NCBI GenBank assembly: GCA_964638675.1
Contig: CAZXAU010000014.1
Span: forward strand, 1-59,929
Length of the DNA: 59,929 bases
Origin: SIG714 sp964638675
Lineage (GTDB): Bacteria > Bacillota > Clostridia > Oscillospirales > CAG-272
Reading direction: 5' to 3'
A program made the position numbers and the translations under genes. Shown one piece after another: positions 26,076 through 34,560 of this stretch. Position 1 is the first letter of the stretch, and each line of letters opens with the position of its first letter. The notes beneath the pieces were generated by a model. That model saw only the letters and a program-made list of their open reading frames with translations. It was not told where the DNA came from and did not search any database.

Positions 26076-27515
26076 TCAATACTGTTTTCCCCATACGACC
26101 ATATGCTTTGCCGGTCTTCCACAGCATACGCAGACATCGGAAAGCTTATCTTCCTTAAAAGGAATGCAACGTGATTTAACGCCGCCTGTGATATCCTTCA
26201 GTTTATCCTCGCATGCACTGTCACCGCACCACATAGCTTTGATAAATCCGGGATGATTCTCTGCGATATCCACAAACTGCTCAAGAGTTGTGGCCTCACT
26301 TGTTTTTTCTGCAAGGTTGCTTGCAGCACGGGCTACAAGCTCGTTGTGCACCTGAGTCAGCATTGCAGTAACCTCATTTTCAAGGTTATCGAGCGATACA
26401 GCCTTCTTTTCTCCTGTGACTCTCGACACGAGCAGGCAGGAATTGCTTTCAATGTCACGGGGACCGATCTCAAGACGAACCGGGACACCCTTCATTTCGT
26501 ACTGTGCAAATTTCCAGCCGGTCGATTGATCGCTGTCATCAAGCTTTACTCTTGCAATCTTTTTCAGTCGGTCTTTAAGCTCGTTCGCTTTTTCAAGAAC
26601 GCCTTCTTTATGCTGTGCGATCGGAATTATGGCAACCTGGATCGGAGCGATTGCAGGCGGCAGAATAAGTCCGTTATCATCGCCGTGCGTCATGATGATA
26701 GCACCGATCATTCTTGTCGATACACCCCATGATGTCTGATGCGGATATGATATTTTATTTTCTCTATCTGTAAATGTGATATCAAATGCCTTTGCAAATC
26801 CGTCCCCAAAATAGTGTGAGGTTCCGCCCTGAAGTGCAACACCGTTGTGCATCATCGGCTCTATGGTATATGTCTCTTTTGCACCTGCAAATTTTTCTTT
26901 ATCGGTTTTTCTTCCGGTCACTGCAGGAATGGCAAGCGTGTCACGGTAAAAATCCTCATAGCATTTGAGCATCTGAAGTGTTTCTTTACGTGCCTCTTCC
27001 TCTGTTTCGTGCATGGTGTGTCCTTCCTGCCAGAGAAATTCGGATGTGCGCAGGAATGGACGGGTAGTTTTTTCCCAACGTACAACATTTACCCACTGAT
27101 TGTAAAGCTTGGGAAGATCACGGTAGGACTGAATTATATTCTTGAAGTGGCGGCAAAAGAGCGTTTCGGATGTCGGACGGACACAAAGGCGTTCTGTGAG
27201 GGTGTTTTCACCTCCGACCGTTACCCATGCACACTCGGGTGCAAAGCCCTCAACATGATCTTTCTCCTTTTGAAGGAGCGATTCGGGGATAAACATCGGC
27301 ATATAGACATTTTCGTGTCCGAGTGCTTTGAATCTTTCGTCGAGATCCTTCTGTATAAGCTCCCAGATCGCATAGCCGTAGGGACGGATGATCATACATC
27401 CCTTGATATCAGAATAATCTGCAAGCTCTGCTTTTTTCACCACATCTGTGTACCATTGCGTAAAATCAACATCCATTGATGTTATCTGTTCAACCTGTTT
27501 TTTATCTTTAGCCAT
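26076..27515 (-). CDS. proS: Prolyl-tRNA synthetase (short, archaeal/eukaryotic-type)
   Basis: Charges tRNA-Pro. 479 residues, the short class II form without the editing insertion typical of bacterial long ProRS. Class II motifs are seen in PYGYAIWELI, in RTSEFLWQEGHT (about 153-164) and in the catalytic core after GGTSHYFGDGFAKAF; anticodon-binding and C-terminal zinc-type region follow with CGDSACE and VCVCCGRPAK. The promoter lies only about 60 bases upstream, so there is no room for a T-box leader. Confidence 0.95.
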   Translation of the reverse strand: MAKDKKQVEQITSMDVDFTQWYTDVVKKAELADYSDIKGCMIIRPYGYAIWELIQKDLDERFKALGHENVYMPMFIPESLLQKEKDHVEGFAPECAWVTVGGENTLTERLCVRPTSETLFCRHFKNIIQSYRDLPKLYNQWVNVVRWEKTTRPFLRTSEFLWQEGHTMHETEEEARKETLQMLKCYEDFYRDTLAIPAVTGRKTDKEKFAGAKETYTIEPMMHNGVALQGGTSHYFGDGFAKAFDITFTDRENKISYPHQTSWGVSTRMIGAIIMTHGDDNGLILPPAIAPIQVAIIPIAQHKEGVLEKANELKDRLKKIARVKLDDSDQSTGWKFAQYEMKGVPVRLEIGPRDIESNSCLLVSRVTGEKKAVSLDNLENEVTAMLTQVHNELVARAASNLAEKTSEATTLEQFVDIAENHPGFIKAMWCGDSACEDKLKDITGGVKSRCIPFKEDKLSDVCVCCGRPAKHMVVWGKQY

Positions 27516-27560
27516 TAGATATATGTTACCTCATTCTGTTAATTTTGTACTTTAAATTGA

Positions 27561-27589
27561 ATTATACAACCGAATTATCATTTTGTCAA
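27561..27589 (-). promoter_or_regulatory. Perfect consensus sigma-A promoter of proS
   Basis: On the minus strand TTGACA (27589-27584), 17 bases, TATAAT (27566-27561). The -35 overlaps the last codon of tcdA. Predicted leader to ATG 27515 is only about 40 bases. Confidence 0.9.
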
Positions 27590-28338
27590 GCTTTTTTAAG
27601 AATATCTTTTATTATTTCCGAGGCAATTATAAGTCCTGCCGTTCCGGGAACGAAGGAATTTGAGCCTGGAGGTATTTTTTTGATTTTTCTCACATCCGAA
27701 TCAGCTTCTTCATTTGTGCAAATATCTGCTGTATCGATGCTCTCTGGCTTTATCGGAAGCTCTCTTGAATATACAACCTTCAGGCCTTTAACTCCCCGTT
27801 TTTTCAGCTCGTATCGCATCACTCTTGCAAGAGGACAAACCGAGGTCTTGTATATATCACTGATCTCCAACTGTGTCGGATCAAGCTTGTTTCCAGTACC
27901 CATCGACGAAATTATTGATGTTCCCGCCCTTTGTGAGCAGAGAATAAGCTCGATTTTCGATGACACGGTGTCTATTGCATCAACTACATAATCGTATGAA
28001 GAAAAATCAAAATCGGACGAATTTTCAGACGAAAAAAAACAATTGTGCAGGCTCAGCTTTATATCAGGGTTGAGCGAGAGAAATCTATCCCTTGCCGCTT
28101 CAACCTTGCTCATGCCGACCGTTTTCTCGGTTGCGATTATCTGTCTGTTCAGATTTGAGAGAGAGACGCTGTCGGCGTCTATCAAATCAAGATGACCGAC
28201 CCCAGAACGCACGAGTGCTTCTGCCGCATGGCCGCCGACACCCCCGATTCCGAATACAGCGATATGTGAGTCTGAAAGCTTTTCCATGCCGCTTTGACCG
28301 AAAAGCATGGCACTTCTTTGAAAGCGTGATTTATCCAT
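27586..28338 (-). CDS. tcdA: tRNA threonylcarbamoyladenosine dehydratase
   Basis: An E1-like enzyme that cyclises t6A37 in tRNA using ATP. 250 residues. Nucleotide-binding GIGGVGGHAAEAL (about 32-44), IDADSVSLSNLNRQ (about 57-70) and DAIDTVSSK are typical of the ThiF/TcdA family, as is the C-terminal GTAGL segment. No ubiquitin-like partner gene is nearby, favouring TcdA over ThiF or MoeB. The ATG follows AAGGA. Confidence 0.88.
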   Translation of the reverse strand: MDKSRFQRSAMLFGQSGMEKLSDSHIAVFGIGGVGGHAAEALVRSGVGHLDLIDADSVSLSNLNRQIIATEKTVGMSKVEAARDRFLSLNPDIKLSLHNCFFSSENSSDFDFSSYDYVVDAIDTVSSKIELILCSQRAGTSIISSMGTGNKLDPTQLEISDIYKTSVCPLARVMRYELKKRGVKGLKVVYSRELPIKPESIDTADICTNEEADSDVRKIKKIPPGSNSFVPGTAGLIIASEIIKDILKKA

Positions 28339-28385
28339 ATTAAATTCCTTATTGTAAATGCTTTTTATTAATTCCTTGCATCGAT

Positions 28386-28421
28386 TTAAAAAAGAGAAAT
28401 ACGAATTTCCGTATTTCTCTT
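28386..28421 (-). terminator. Rho-independent terminator of secG
   Basis: A perfect 12-bp stem (AAGAGAAATACG with its complement, 6-base loop), followed on the minus strand by a run of T. Confidence 0.85.
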
Positions 28422-28448
28422 GTGATTATCTTTAACTCTTTCGTTAAG

Positions 28449-28856
28449 TCACTCAGCCGCCGGTGTTACAGGTGTTGCCGCAGGTGTCGCAACAGGTGTT
28501 TCTGCAGGTGTCGTAACCGCTGTTGTTTTAGCTGATGAAGTAGTGGCAGGAGCTGTTGTTGAAACAAAGGACGGGTCTTTAATTGTTTCGTTGGGATCCA
28601 TTCCGGGGTACCAGCTTGAGCTTCTCTGCTCGAAAACTCCGAGGAGAATGACCACGACTACGAAAACTATTGCAACCACCGTTGTGACAGTTGAGAGCAT
28701 CTCTCCCTTTTTCTTGCCTTTGCCCTTGCCTTTTCCAAGATAAGAATCACTTCCGCCGCCCAATGCTGAAATTCCTTCCGATTTTCCTTCCTGCATAAGA
28801 ACTGCAACAACAAGGAAGATCGACATAATGAGAAGTATAATTTTTATTGCTAACAT
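28449..28856 (-). CDS. secG: Preprotein translocase subunit SecG with extended C-terminal tail
   Basis: 135 residues from ATG 28856, which is preceded by GGAGG; an upstream in-frame ATG at 28880 lacks a ribosome site. Two membrane helices (AIKIILLIMSIFLVVAVLM and VTTVVAIVFVVVVILLGVF) with LMQEGKSEG and a Gly/Lys-rich loop between them define SecG. Beyond the normal end (about residue 80) is a 50-residue low-complexity tail rich in Thr, Ala and Pro, made of imperfect TPAETPVATPA-type repeats. Such a tail is longer than in most SecG. Confidence 0.9.
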   Translation of the reverse strand: MLAIKIILLIMSIFLVVAVLMQEGKSEGISALGGGSDSYLGKGKGKGKKKGEMLSTVTTVVAIVFVVVVILLGVFEQRSSSWYPGMDPNETIKDPSFVSTTAPATTSSAKTTAVTTPAETPVATPAATPVTPAAE

Positions 28857-28938
28857 TGTATCCTCCGTATACCTGAACATCAGGCATATTTTCTTAAAAT
28901 TCTCTTATAATTTGATTCTCGCAAAACCACGTAGGGTA

Positions 28939-28967
28939 ATTATATCACAACAATCGAATAATTGCAA
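28939..28967 (-). promoter_or_regulatory. Sigma-A promoter of secG
   Basis: Minus strand TTGCAA (28967-28962), 17 bases, TATAAT (28944-28939), about 80 bases before the start codon. Confidence 0.75.
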
Positions 28968-29030
28968 TAGTTTTTTGCAATTTTTTCATAAAATAATTGT
29001 CCCACGGGCGTAAGCGTTCAAACCTGTCAA

Positions 29031-30275
29031 TTATTCGGAATAAAGAGGATATTTTTTGCAGATTTTTGTGACTTCGGATCTGACATAGTCCGCACTATTT
29101 TCAAAATCGGTTGCAGTGAGTTTGAAGAGCCTTGCAAGTGTAACCATATCCTCCTCTTTGAGTCCACGTGATGTGACTGAGGGGGTTCCTACTCTGATTC
29201 CGCTTGTCACTGTCGGCTTCTCGGGATCGTTAGGTATCGAATTCTTGTTTACCGTAATATATACTTCATCCAGACGGTGTTCAAATTCTTTTCCGGAGAT
29301 TCCGAAGTTACGCAGGTCGATGAGCATGAGGTGGTTGTCTGTTCCGCCTGAAACAAGATTGAAGCCTTCTGCCATAAGTGCCTTGGAGAGTGTCTGTGCA
29401 TTATTGATTATCTGCTGTTGATATGCTTTGAATTCGGGCTTGAGTGCTTCACCGAAGCAGATTGCCTTTGCGGTGATGGTGTGCATCAGAGGGCCGCCCT
29501 GAGTTCCGGGAAAAATTCCCTTGTTGATCTGCTTTGCAAGTGCTTCCTTGCAGAGAATGAGTCCTCCACGCGGTCCGCGAAGTGTCTTATGAGTCGTTGT
29601 TGTGACAACATCTGCGTAGGGAACGGGAGACATATGCAGTCCTGCAGCAACAAGTCCTGCAATATGTGCCATATCAACCATGAGAAGTGCACCGCATTTC
29701 TTTGCCACATAGCCGAAACGCTCGAAATCGATTGCACGGGGGTATGCTGAAGCTCCTGCAACTATAAGTTTGGGCTGATATTCAAGGGCTTTCTTTTCGA
29801 GCATATCATAGTCGATAAATCCCTCGTCATTTACGCCGTATGATTCAAAGTGATAATAATTTCCCGAAATATTTACGCCTGAGCCGTGTGAGAGATGTCC
29901 GCCGTGTGCGAGATTCATTCCGAGCACCTTATCACCGTAATTCAGAAGTCCGTAATAAACGGCACAGTTTGCCTGAGCACCTGAGTGCGGCTGAACATTT
30001 GCATGCTCTGCACCGAAAAGCTGTTTTGCACGCTCTATCGCAATATTCTCAACAACGTCCACACATTCACATCCGCCGTAGTAGCGTTTGCCGGGATATC
30101 CTTCTGCATATTTATTTGTAAGTACAGTTGAGTTTGCGGCAAGCACTGCCTTAGAAACCACGTTTTCCGATGCTATGAGCTCCAGTCCTCTTTGCTGACG
30201 GTCAAATTCAGCTCTGACTGCCTTCCCGACTTCCGGGTCGCAGCTCTCGAGAAAATCCATATTTTCTTTAACCAT
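29031..30275 (-). CDS. glyA: Serine hydroxymethyltransferase
   Basis: Interconverts serine and glycine while loading tetrahydrofolate with a one-carbon unit. 414 residues from ATG 30275, nine bases after GGAGGA; the in-frame ATG at 30308 has no such site. PLP lysine in TTTTHKTLRGPRGG, substrate residues in SGAQANCAVY and GYPGKRYYGG, and the C-terminal RVGTPSVTSRG segment are all present. It has its own promoter; no clear terminator lies between it and secG. Confidence 0.96.
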   Translation of the reverse strand: MVKENMDFLESCDPEVGKAVRAEFDRQQRGLELIASENVVSKAVLAANSTVLTNKYAEGYPGKRYYGGCECVDVVENIAIERAKQLFGAEHANVQPHSGAQANCAVYYGLLNYGDKVLGMNLAHGGHLSHGSGVNISGNYYHFESYGVNDEGFIDYDMLEKKALEYQPKLIVAGASAYPRAIDFERFGYVAKKCGALLMVDMAHIAGLVAAGLHMSPVPYADVVTTTTHKTLRGPRGGLILCKEALAKQINKGIFPGTQGGPLMHTITAKAICFGEALKPEFKAYQQQIINNAQTLSKALMAEGFNLVSGGTDNHLMLIDLRNFGISGKEFEHRLDEVYITVNKNSIPNDPEKPTVTSGIRVGTPSVTSRGLKEEDMVTLARLFKLTATDFENSADYVRSEVTKICKKYPLYSE

Positions 30276-30336
30276 ATAATCTTTTCCTCCGAATGATTGA
30301 TTTTTCAATTAGCGGTTATTTTAACCATACATCCTC

Positions 30337-30365
30337 ATTATACAACATCTTTTCGTAAATGTAAA
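30337..30365 (-). promoter_or_regulatory. Sigma-A promoter of glyA
   Basis: Minus strand TTTACA (30365-30360), 17 bases, TATAAT (30342-30337). Confidence 0.75.
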
Positions 30366-30423
30366 TATCTAAATAAAAAAAATATAAATTATTTATCCGG
30401 AAATAAAAAATAATATTTACTAA

Positions 30424-30467
30424 TATTCATCCGATCTTATTCATAGAATATATTCTGCGGATGAATA
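30424..30467. repeat. Nested inverted repeat in the glyA/yihY divergent region
   Basis: TATTCATCCG (30424-30433) and CGGATGAATA (30458-30467) enclose a perfect 12-base palindrome AGAATATATTCT (30445-30456). This lies in a 300-base region holding two divergent promoters. It could be an operator or a transcript hairpin. Confidence 0.5.
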
Positions 30468-30539
30468 ATATTTTATGTCGGACGGCAAAGCCGGGATTAT
30501 TACCGAGAGAAGTATTTTTTGTAAAAATTCATAAAAAAA

Positions 30540-30568
30540 TTGACAATTCCGATAATCTGTGATATCAT
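30540..30568 (+). promoter_or_regulatory. Sigma-A promoter of the YihY-like gene
   Basis: TTGACA, 17 bases, TATCAT. The expected transcript start, about seven bases after the -10, falls at about 30575, inside or next to the ribosome site, so the leader is nearly absent. Confidence 0.75.
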
Positions 30569-30583
30569 ACAGAGGTGATGCGA

Positions 30584-31378
30584 TTGAAAACGCCAAAAGA
30601 GCTGATAGCGACAGTCAAAAGGGTATATTTATCTCTTTCGGCAAGCGGAATATATCTTTACACTGCGCAAACAGCATATTATATAATTTTTTCGTTTCCT
30701 CCCTTACTGATGCTTTCGCTTATGAGTGCAAAGGTGTTGTTCCCACACAAGATCAGGGAACTCTCTCTTACACTTACAGATCTGTTTCCTGAGGTTTTTG
30801 AGAATCTGCCTGCCGATTTTTTAGAGCATCTTCTCGGAAGCGACATACCGCTTTTTTCACTTACTCTTCTGGCGATGATTTGGTCTGCTTCAAAGTGGGC
30901 GAGATCGCTCTCGTGCGGACTCTCGAGAATTTACGGACATGAAAAAAACGGAAATCTTATTTCAAGGTATCTCGGCTCAATTGCATTCACTCTCGGTTTT
31001 ATTTTTATGATATCATTTTCGGTCGGCTTTGTGCTGTCAAGCGATTTTTTCAGCTTTAATGCTCCCGAATTTATACGCACACCGCTTTTTTCTCTTTTTT
31101 TTGCTGTCATTATATTTTTTATAAATAAATTTATGGCGGCAGGAAATGAAAAAGCAATAAATCTTATTCCGGGTTCTGTGTTTTCATCAACTGCATGGAC
31201 GGTTTATACCTCACTTTTTAAACTGTATGCGAGACATTATTCAAATTACAGTATTCTGTATGGAAGTATCGGTCTTATTCTCGTTGCAATGCTGTATATT
31301 TACAATTGCGTTCTGATCTTGTTTCTCGGTGCCGCGTTGAATGTATATCTGAAAAGGAAACCGCTTATCATTAAATGA
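30584..31378 (+). CDS. YihY/BrkB-family membrane protein
   Basis: 264 residues from TTG 30584, eight bases after AGAGG (in AGAGGTGAT); ATG 30578 and GTG 30575 in the same frame are alternatives but overlap the ribosome site. About six membrane helices; family residues appear in AQTAYYIIFSFPPLL (about 28-42), a Trp-Ser-Ala segment in LLAMIWSASKWARSL, and a C-terminal ILVAMLYIYNCVLILFLGA. The family is widespread and its function is unsettled (the old name ribonuclease BN is wrong for it). Confidence 0.85.
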   Translation: MKTPKELIATVKRVYLSLSASGIYLYTAQTAYYIIFSFPPLLMLSLMSAKVLFPHKIRELSLTLTDLFPEVFENLPADFLEHLLGSDIPLFSLTLLAMIWSASKWARSLSCGLSRIYGHEKNGNLISRYLGSIAFTLGFIFMISFSVGFVLSSDFFSFNAPEFIRTPLFSLFFAVIIFFINKFMAAGNEKAINLIPGSVFSSTAWTVYTSLFKLYARHYSNYSILYGSIGLILVAMLYIYNCVLILFLGAALNVYLKRKPLIIK

Positions 31379-31420
31379 TCTATGAAAGACCATCTTTAAA
31401 CAATTTTAGATCTGTATAGT

Positions 31421-31454
31421 AAAAAAACACAAACGCCTGTCGGCGTTCGTGTTT
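31421..31454 (-). terminator. Terminator of spoVG (convergent with the YihY-like gene)
   Basis: AAACAC-a-AACGCC pairs with GGCGTT-c-GTGTTT around TGTC. On the minus strand the stem is followed by seven T. On the plus strand the tail is weak. Confidence 0.8.
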
Positions 31455-31484
31455 AATGTCAAGAAGTTGTGATTTTGCGAAAAA

Positions 31485-31787
31485 TCAAACCAAATCGTTT
31501 TCCGCAGATTCCTCTACTGCTTCCTGCTGTGCAAGAGCAATCTCGTAAGCTTCGAGAACAGCTCCCTCAAGTACACCTCTGAAGGATGAGTTGATGGGAT
31601 GAACTATATCGCGGTATGTTCCGTCCGAATTTTTACGGCTGGGCATAACAACGAACAGTTTGTCTTTTGCACTGATTACCTTGATGTCGTGAAGAGCAAG
31701 TTGGTCATCAAATGTGACCGAAGCAACTGCCTTCATCGGGCCATCATCGTCAAACAGCTTCCTGATTTTAATATTTGTGATATCCAT
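31485..31787 (-). CDS. spoVG: Septation regulator SpoVG
   Basis: 100 residues from ATG 31787 after AAGAGG; the frame is open upstream to 31913 but without family similarity. MDITNIKIRKL, then VASVTFDDQLALHDIKV and MPSRKNSDGTYRDIVHP are SpoVG hallmarks. It is an RNA- and DNA-binding regulator linked to sporulation, septation and capsule. The last 15 residues are an acidic tail. A -10-like TATAAT on the minus strand lies at 31851-31846; no convincing -35 or sigma-H site was found. Confidence 0.93.
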   Translation of the reverse strand: MDITNIKIRKLFDDDGPMKAVASVTFDDQLALHDIKVISAKDKLFVVMPSRKNSDGTYRDIVHPINSSFRGVLEGAVLEAYEIALAQQEAVEESAENDLV

Positions 31788-32008
31788 GGTGATACCTCTT
31801 GAAAGAATAATATTTAGGGGATCGCTATCGATTCCTACGAACGTGATTATACATAAATCTTTTGGAAAAAATACACATATTATGTATAATTTTTTAAAAA
31901 AATATATGAACAAAAATTAATATAATTTGGTGCACCGAGTCGGCTACGGAGATAATAATACCGGGCTGTTGTGCTTTCTGAGAAAAATGTATAAACTTAA
32001 AAACATAA

Positions 32009-32036
32009 TTGAAAATAACCGTTGATCGGTTATTAA
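32009..32036 (+). promoter_or_regulatory. Possible promoter with hairpin before murC
   Basis: TTGAAA, 16 bases, TATTAA. The spacer contains AATAACCG-TTGAT-CGGTTATT, an 8-bp dyad that could be an operator. The -10 is not ideal. Confidence 0.35.
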
Positions 32037-32094
32037 TCAAATCTGAACAATACAAACAATACAATCGGAAAAGATGATCGGAGGACAGAGAAAA

Positions 32095-33540
32095 ATGAAT
32101 TCGGATGAACTCAAGTTAAAATCTCAAACACCGGATATAAATGATACAATAACAGGCTCTAAGGCAGGCATATTCCCGAATGCAATGGGAAAGATACGCT
32201 CGATTCATTTTATCGGTATCGGGGGAATTTCCATGTCGTCACTTGCGGCGATTGCCGACAACCGTGGATACAGAGTGTCGGGATCTGATGATGACGGAGA
32301 AAGCGACAATGTCCTGCGGTTGAAAGATAAAAATATATGTGTGAGGACTCCGCTTAAGCGTGAAAATATAGACGAGTTTTCACCGGATGCGGTTGTATAC
32401 ACTGCGGCAATACATGAAGACAATCCTGAGCTTATGCGTGTGCGTGAGCTGAATATACCTTGCTTTACACGCTCTGAGTTTCTGGGAATGCTTATGAAGG
32501 AATACAAAACAAGAATAGGTGTCTCTGGTACTCACGGAAAAAGTACGACAACTGCCATGATATATTCGATATCGGATGCCGCCGCCGCAGACGCTACACT
32601 ATGCTGCGGTGCAGTTCTGCCGTCGATCTCAAATGCATATGCTATAGGAGAAGGAGATGGGTTTATCTACGAGGCGTGCGAATACACCGATTCGTTCCTT
32701 AGCTTTTTCCCTACCAGTGCACTTATTCTGAATATCGAGCTCGACCATACCGATTATTTCAGAGATCTTGACATGCTGATATCTTCATTTTCAAAGTCGG
32801 TCATTCCTGCAGATAAAGTATTCACGCTGATGGATGATGAAAACTGCCAAAGGGCTGTTATAGGTTTTTCGGGCGAAAAAATATTTATATCCCCCGACAA
32901 TGCAAATGCCGATTATTATGCTGACAATGTTGAATCGCTGAACGGAAGATATTGCTTTGATGTAATGAGGCACGGTGAAAAGCTTGAACGTGTTTGTATG
33001 AGCATTCCCGGAAAGCACAACATGACGAATGCACTTTTTGCCTTTGCTTCTTCGTATGAAAATGGGATACCGGCTGAGTTCTGTAAAAAGGGACTTGAAA
33101 GCTTTATGGGAATTGACAGACGGTTTGAACTTGTCGGACAATTCAGGGGAAGGGATGTTTACATCGATTACGCCCATCATCCGGGTGAGATCAGAACCAC
33201 TGTGGCGACCGCACGTGAGATGAATGTTTCCCGGCTCGTTGTCATATTTCAGTCACATACCCACACGAGAACGGCGAAGTTCGTCAGGGAGTTCGCACAG
33301 GAACTGTCAAAATGCGATGAGGTTCTGATAACCCATACATATGCCGCACGGGAAGCCGTGAACAACACCGGCGTAAGTGCCGAGGATCTTGCAGGAATGA
33401 TACCGTGTGCCAGATATACAGACAGCTTTGAAGAAGCTGTTGAATACATAATCAAAAACGGGAAAGAGAACGATACCTATATTTTCATGGGTGCCGGAGC
33501 AGTAAATAAAGCGGCGTATGATCTGATAAGTCACAATTGA
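32095..33540 (+). CDS. murC: UDP-N-acetylmuramate--L-alanine ligase
   Basis: First amino-acid addition to the peptidoglycan precursor, ATP-driven, in the cytosol. 481 residues from ATG 32095, nine bases after GGAGGA (ATG 32074 lies before that site and is rejected). N-terminal nucleotide fold HFIGIGGISMSSLA, P-loop GTHGKSTTTAM (about 145), and C-terminal DYAHHPGEIRTT with FQSHTHTRT are present. An N-terminal extension of about 40 residues precedes the canonical start of the Rossmann fold. Confidence 0.94.
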   Translation: MNSDELKLKSQTPDINDTITGSKAGIFPNAMGKIRSIHFIGIGGISMSSLAAIADNRGYRVSGSDDDGESDNVLRLKDKNICVRTPLKRENIDEFSPDAVVYTAAIHEDNPELMRVRELNIPCFTRSEFLGMLMKEYKTRIGVSGTHGKSTTTAMIYSISDAAAADATLCCGAVLPSISNAYAIGEGDGFIYEACEYTDSFLSFFPTSALILNIELDHTDYFRDLDMLISSFSKSVIPADKVFTLMDDENCQRAVIGFSGEKIFISPDNANADYYADNVESLNGRYCFDVMRHGEKLERVCMSIPGKHNMTNALFAFASSYENGIPAEFCKKGLESFMGIDRRFELVGQFRGRDVYIDYAHHPGEIRTTVATAREMNVSRLVVIFQSHTHTRTAKFVREFAQELSKCDEVLITHTYAAREAVNNTGVSAEDLAGMIPCARYTDSFEEAVEYIIKNGKENDTYIFMGAGAVNKAAYDLISHN

Positions 33541-33605
33541 ATATTACCGTTATAATATATACCGCTATAATATACCGTTGTAATAAATATTGGAAGGAAA
33601 AAACA

Positions 33606-34478
33606 ATGACAGATAAGAAATTCAAAAACGGAAAAGATTCTCTTCACTCTCGTTTTTCCTCTGAAAAAAAATTCGGGGAGCCTGAGGAATTCAGGAGAAG
33701 AAAAAAAGAAAATGCCGGGGATAATGACTCCGACGTGGAAAGCGGAGTCATTTTCGGCAGAAATCCTGTACTGGAGGTTCTCTGCTCGGGCAGGGTCCCG
33801 GACAAGCTTTTTGTTGCAAAAGGCGAAAAAGAGGGGTCAATCACGCTGATAGTTTCAAAGGCTATTTCTCTCGGAATACCGATAGTAAGTGTAGATAAAC
33901 GCAAGCTTGATTCACTCTGTAATGGCGGAAACCATCAGGGAGTTGCCGCAAGTATCAGCTTTAAGGAATATTGCACGATAGACGATATATTGCGTTTTGC
34001 CGAAGAAAAAAATGAAAAGCCTTTTGTGGTCATCGCCGACAATATTGAGGATCCGGGAAATTTGGGGGCGATGATAAGATGCTGTGAGATATCGGGCGTA
34101 CACGGTCTGATCATTCCGAAAAGGCATGGCGTAGGTATAACTTCGGTTGTGGCAAAATCGTCAGCCGGTGCGCTTGAGCATATGCGTATAGCAAAGGTTA
34201 CGAATATTGCGGCGGCTATAGATGAGCTGAAAAAGAAGGGACTGTGGATATATGCCGCCGAGGCAGGAGGACAAAATATCAAAACCTGCGATATGACCGG
34301 CAGCTCGGCTTTTGTTTTCGGAAGCGAGGGCAGGGGCATTTCAAAGCTCGTTCTCGATAAATGTGACTTCAGGGTATCGATTGATATGTATGGAAAGGTG
34401 AACTCTCTCAATGTTTCATGTGCCTGTGCCGTAGTGCTGTGCGAGGCGGCATACCAGAGGCATATAAACAATAAATAA
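33606..34478 (+). CDS. rlmB: 23S rRNA (guanosine-2'-O-)-methyltransferase RlmB-type (SpoU/TrmH)
   Basis: 290 residues from ATG 33606 after GGAAGG. A basic N-terminal tail of about 45 residues precedes the substrate-binding domain (FGRNPVLEVL) and the SPOUT knot motifs: NIEDPGNLGAMIRCCE (motif 1), FVFGSEGRGIS (motif 2) and NSLNVSCACAVVLCE (motif 3). Full-length and intact. RlmB versus another 2'-O-methyltransferase of the group cannot be settled by sequence alone. Confidence 0.88.
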   Translation: MTDKKFKNGKDSLHSRFSSEKKFGEPEEFRRRKKENAGDNDSDVESGVIFGRNPVLEVLCSGRVPDKLFVAKGEKEGSITLIVSKAISLGIPIVSVDKRKLDSLCNGGNHQGVAASISFKEYCTIDDILRFAEEKNEKPFVVIADNIEDPGNLGAMIRCCEISGVHGLIIPKRHGVGITSVVAKSSAGALEHMRIAKVTNIAAAIDELKKKGLWIYAAEAGGQNIKTCDMTGSSAFVFGSEGRGISKLVLDKCDFRVSIDMYGKVNSLNVSCACAVVLCEAAYQRHINNK

Positions 34479-34560
34479 TAAATACAGCTGACAAAATAAG
34501 GATTGTGTTTAAAATAAATCAGAGTGTGATCTGAAATCGGAAAGGAGGAAAGTGAGCTAT

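Noticed and set aside
26253..26732. Plus-strand open frame of 159 codons inside proS (also 26847-27479)
   Set aside because: They lie wholly within the well-supported proS frame on the other strand and have no family-like motif or ribosome site.
27516..27585. T-box leader for proS
   Set aside because: The consensus promoter leaves a leader of only about 40 bases, too short for a T-box.
28981..29035. Inverted repeat AATAATTG/CAATTATT after glyA as its terminator
   Set aside because: Only 8 AT-rich pairs with a 27-base loop and no T-run directly after; too weak to call.
31831..31836. AGGAAT on the minus strand before spoVG as a sigma-H -35
   Set aside because: No GAAT-type -10 at the right distance, so a sigma-H promoter is not supported by the sequence.
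31788..31913. Longer spoVG start at 31913
   Set aside because: The extra 42 residues have no SpoVG similarity and the ribosome site precedes the ATG at 31787.
33537..33605. Longer rlmB start overlapping murC
   Set aside because: The extra residues are untypical, and GGAAGG stands just before ATG 33606.
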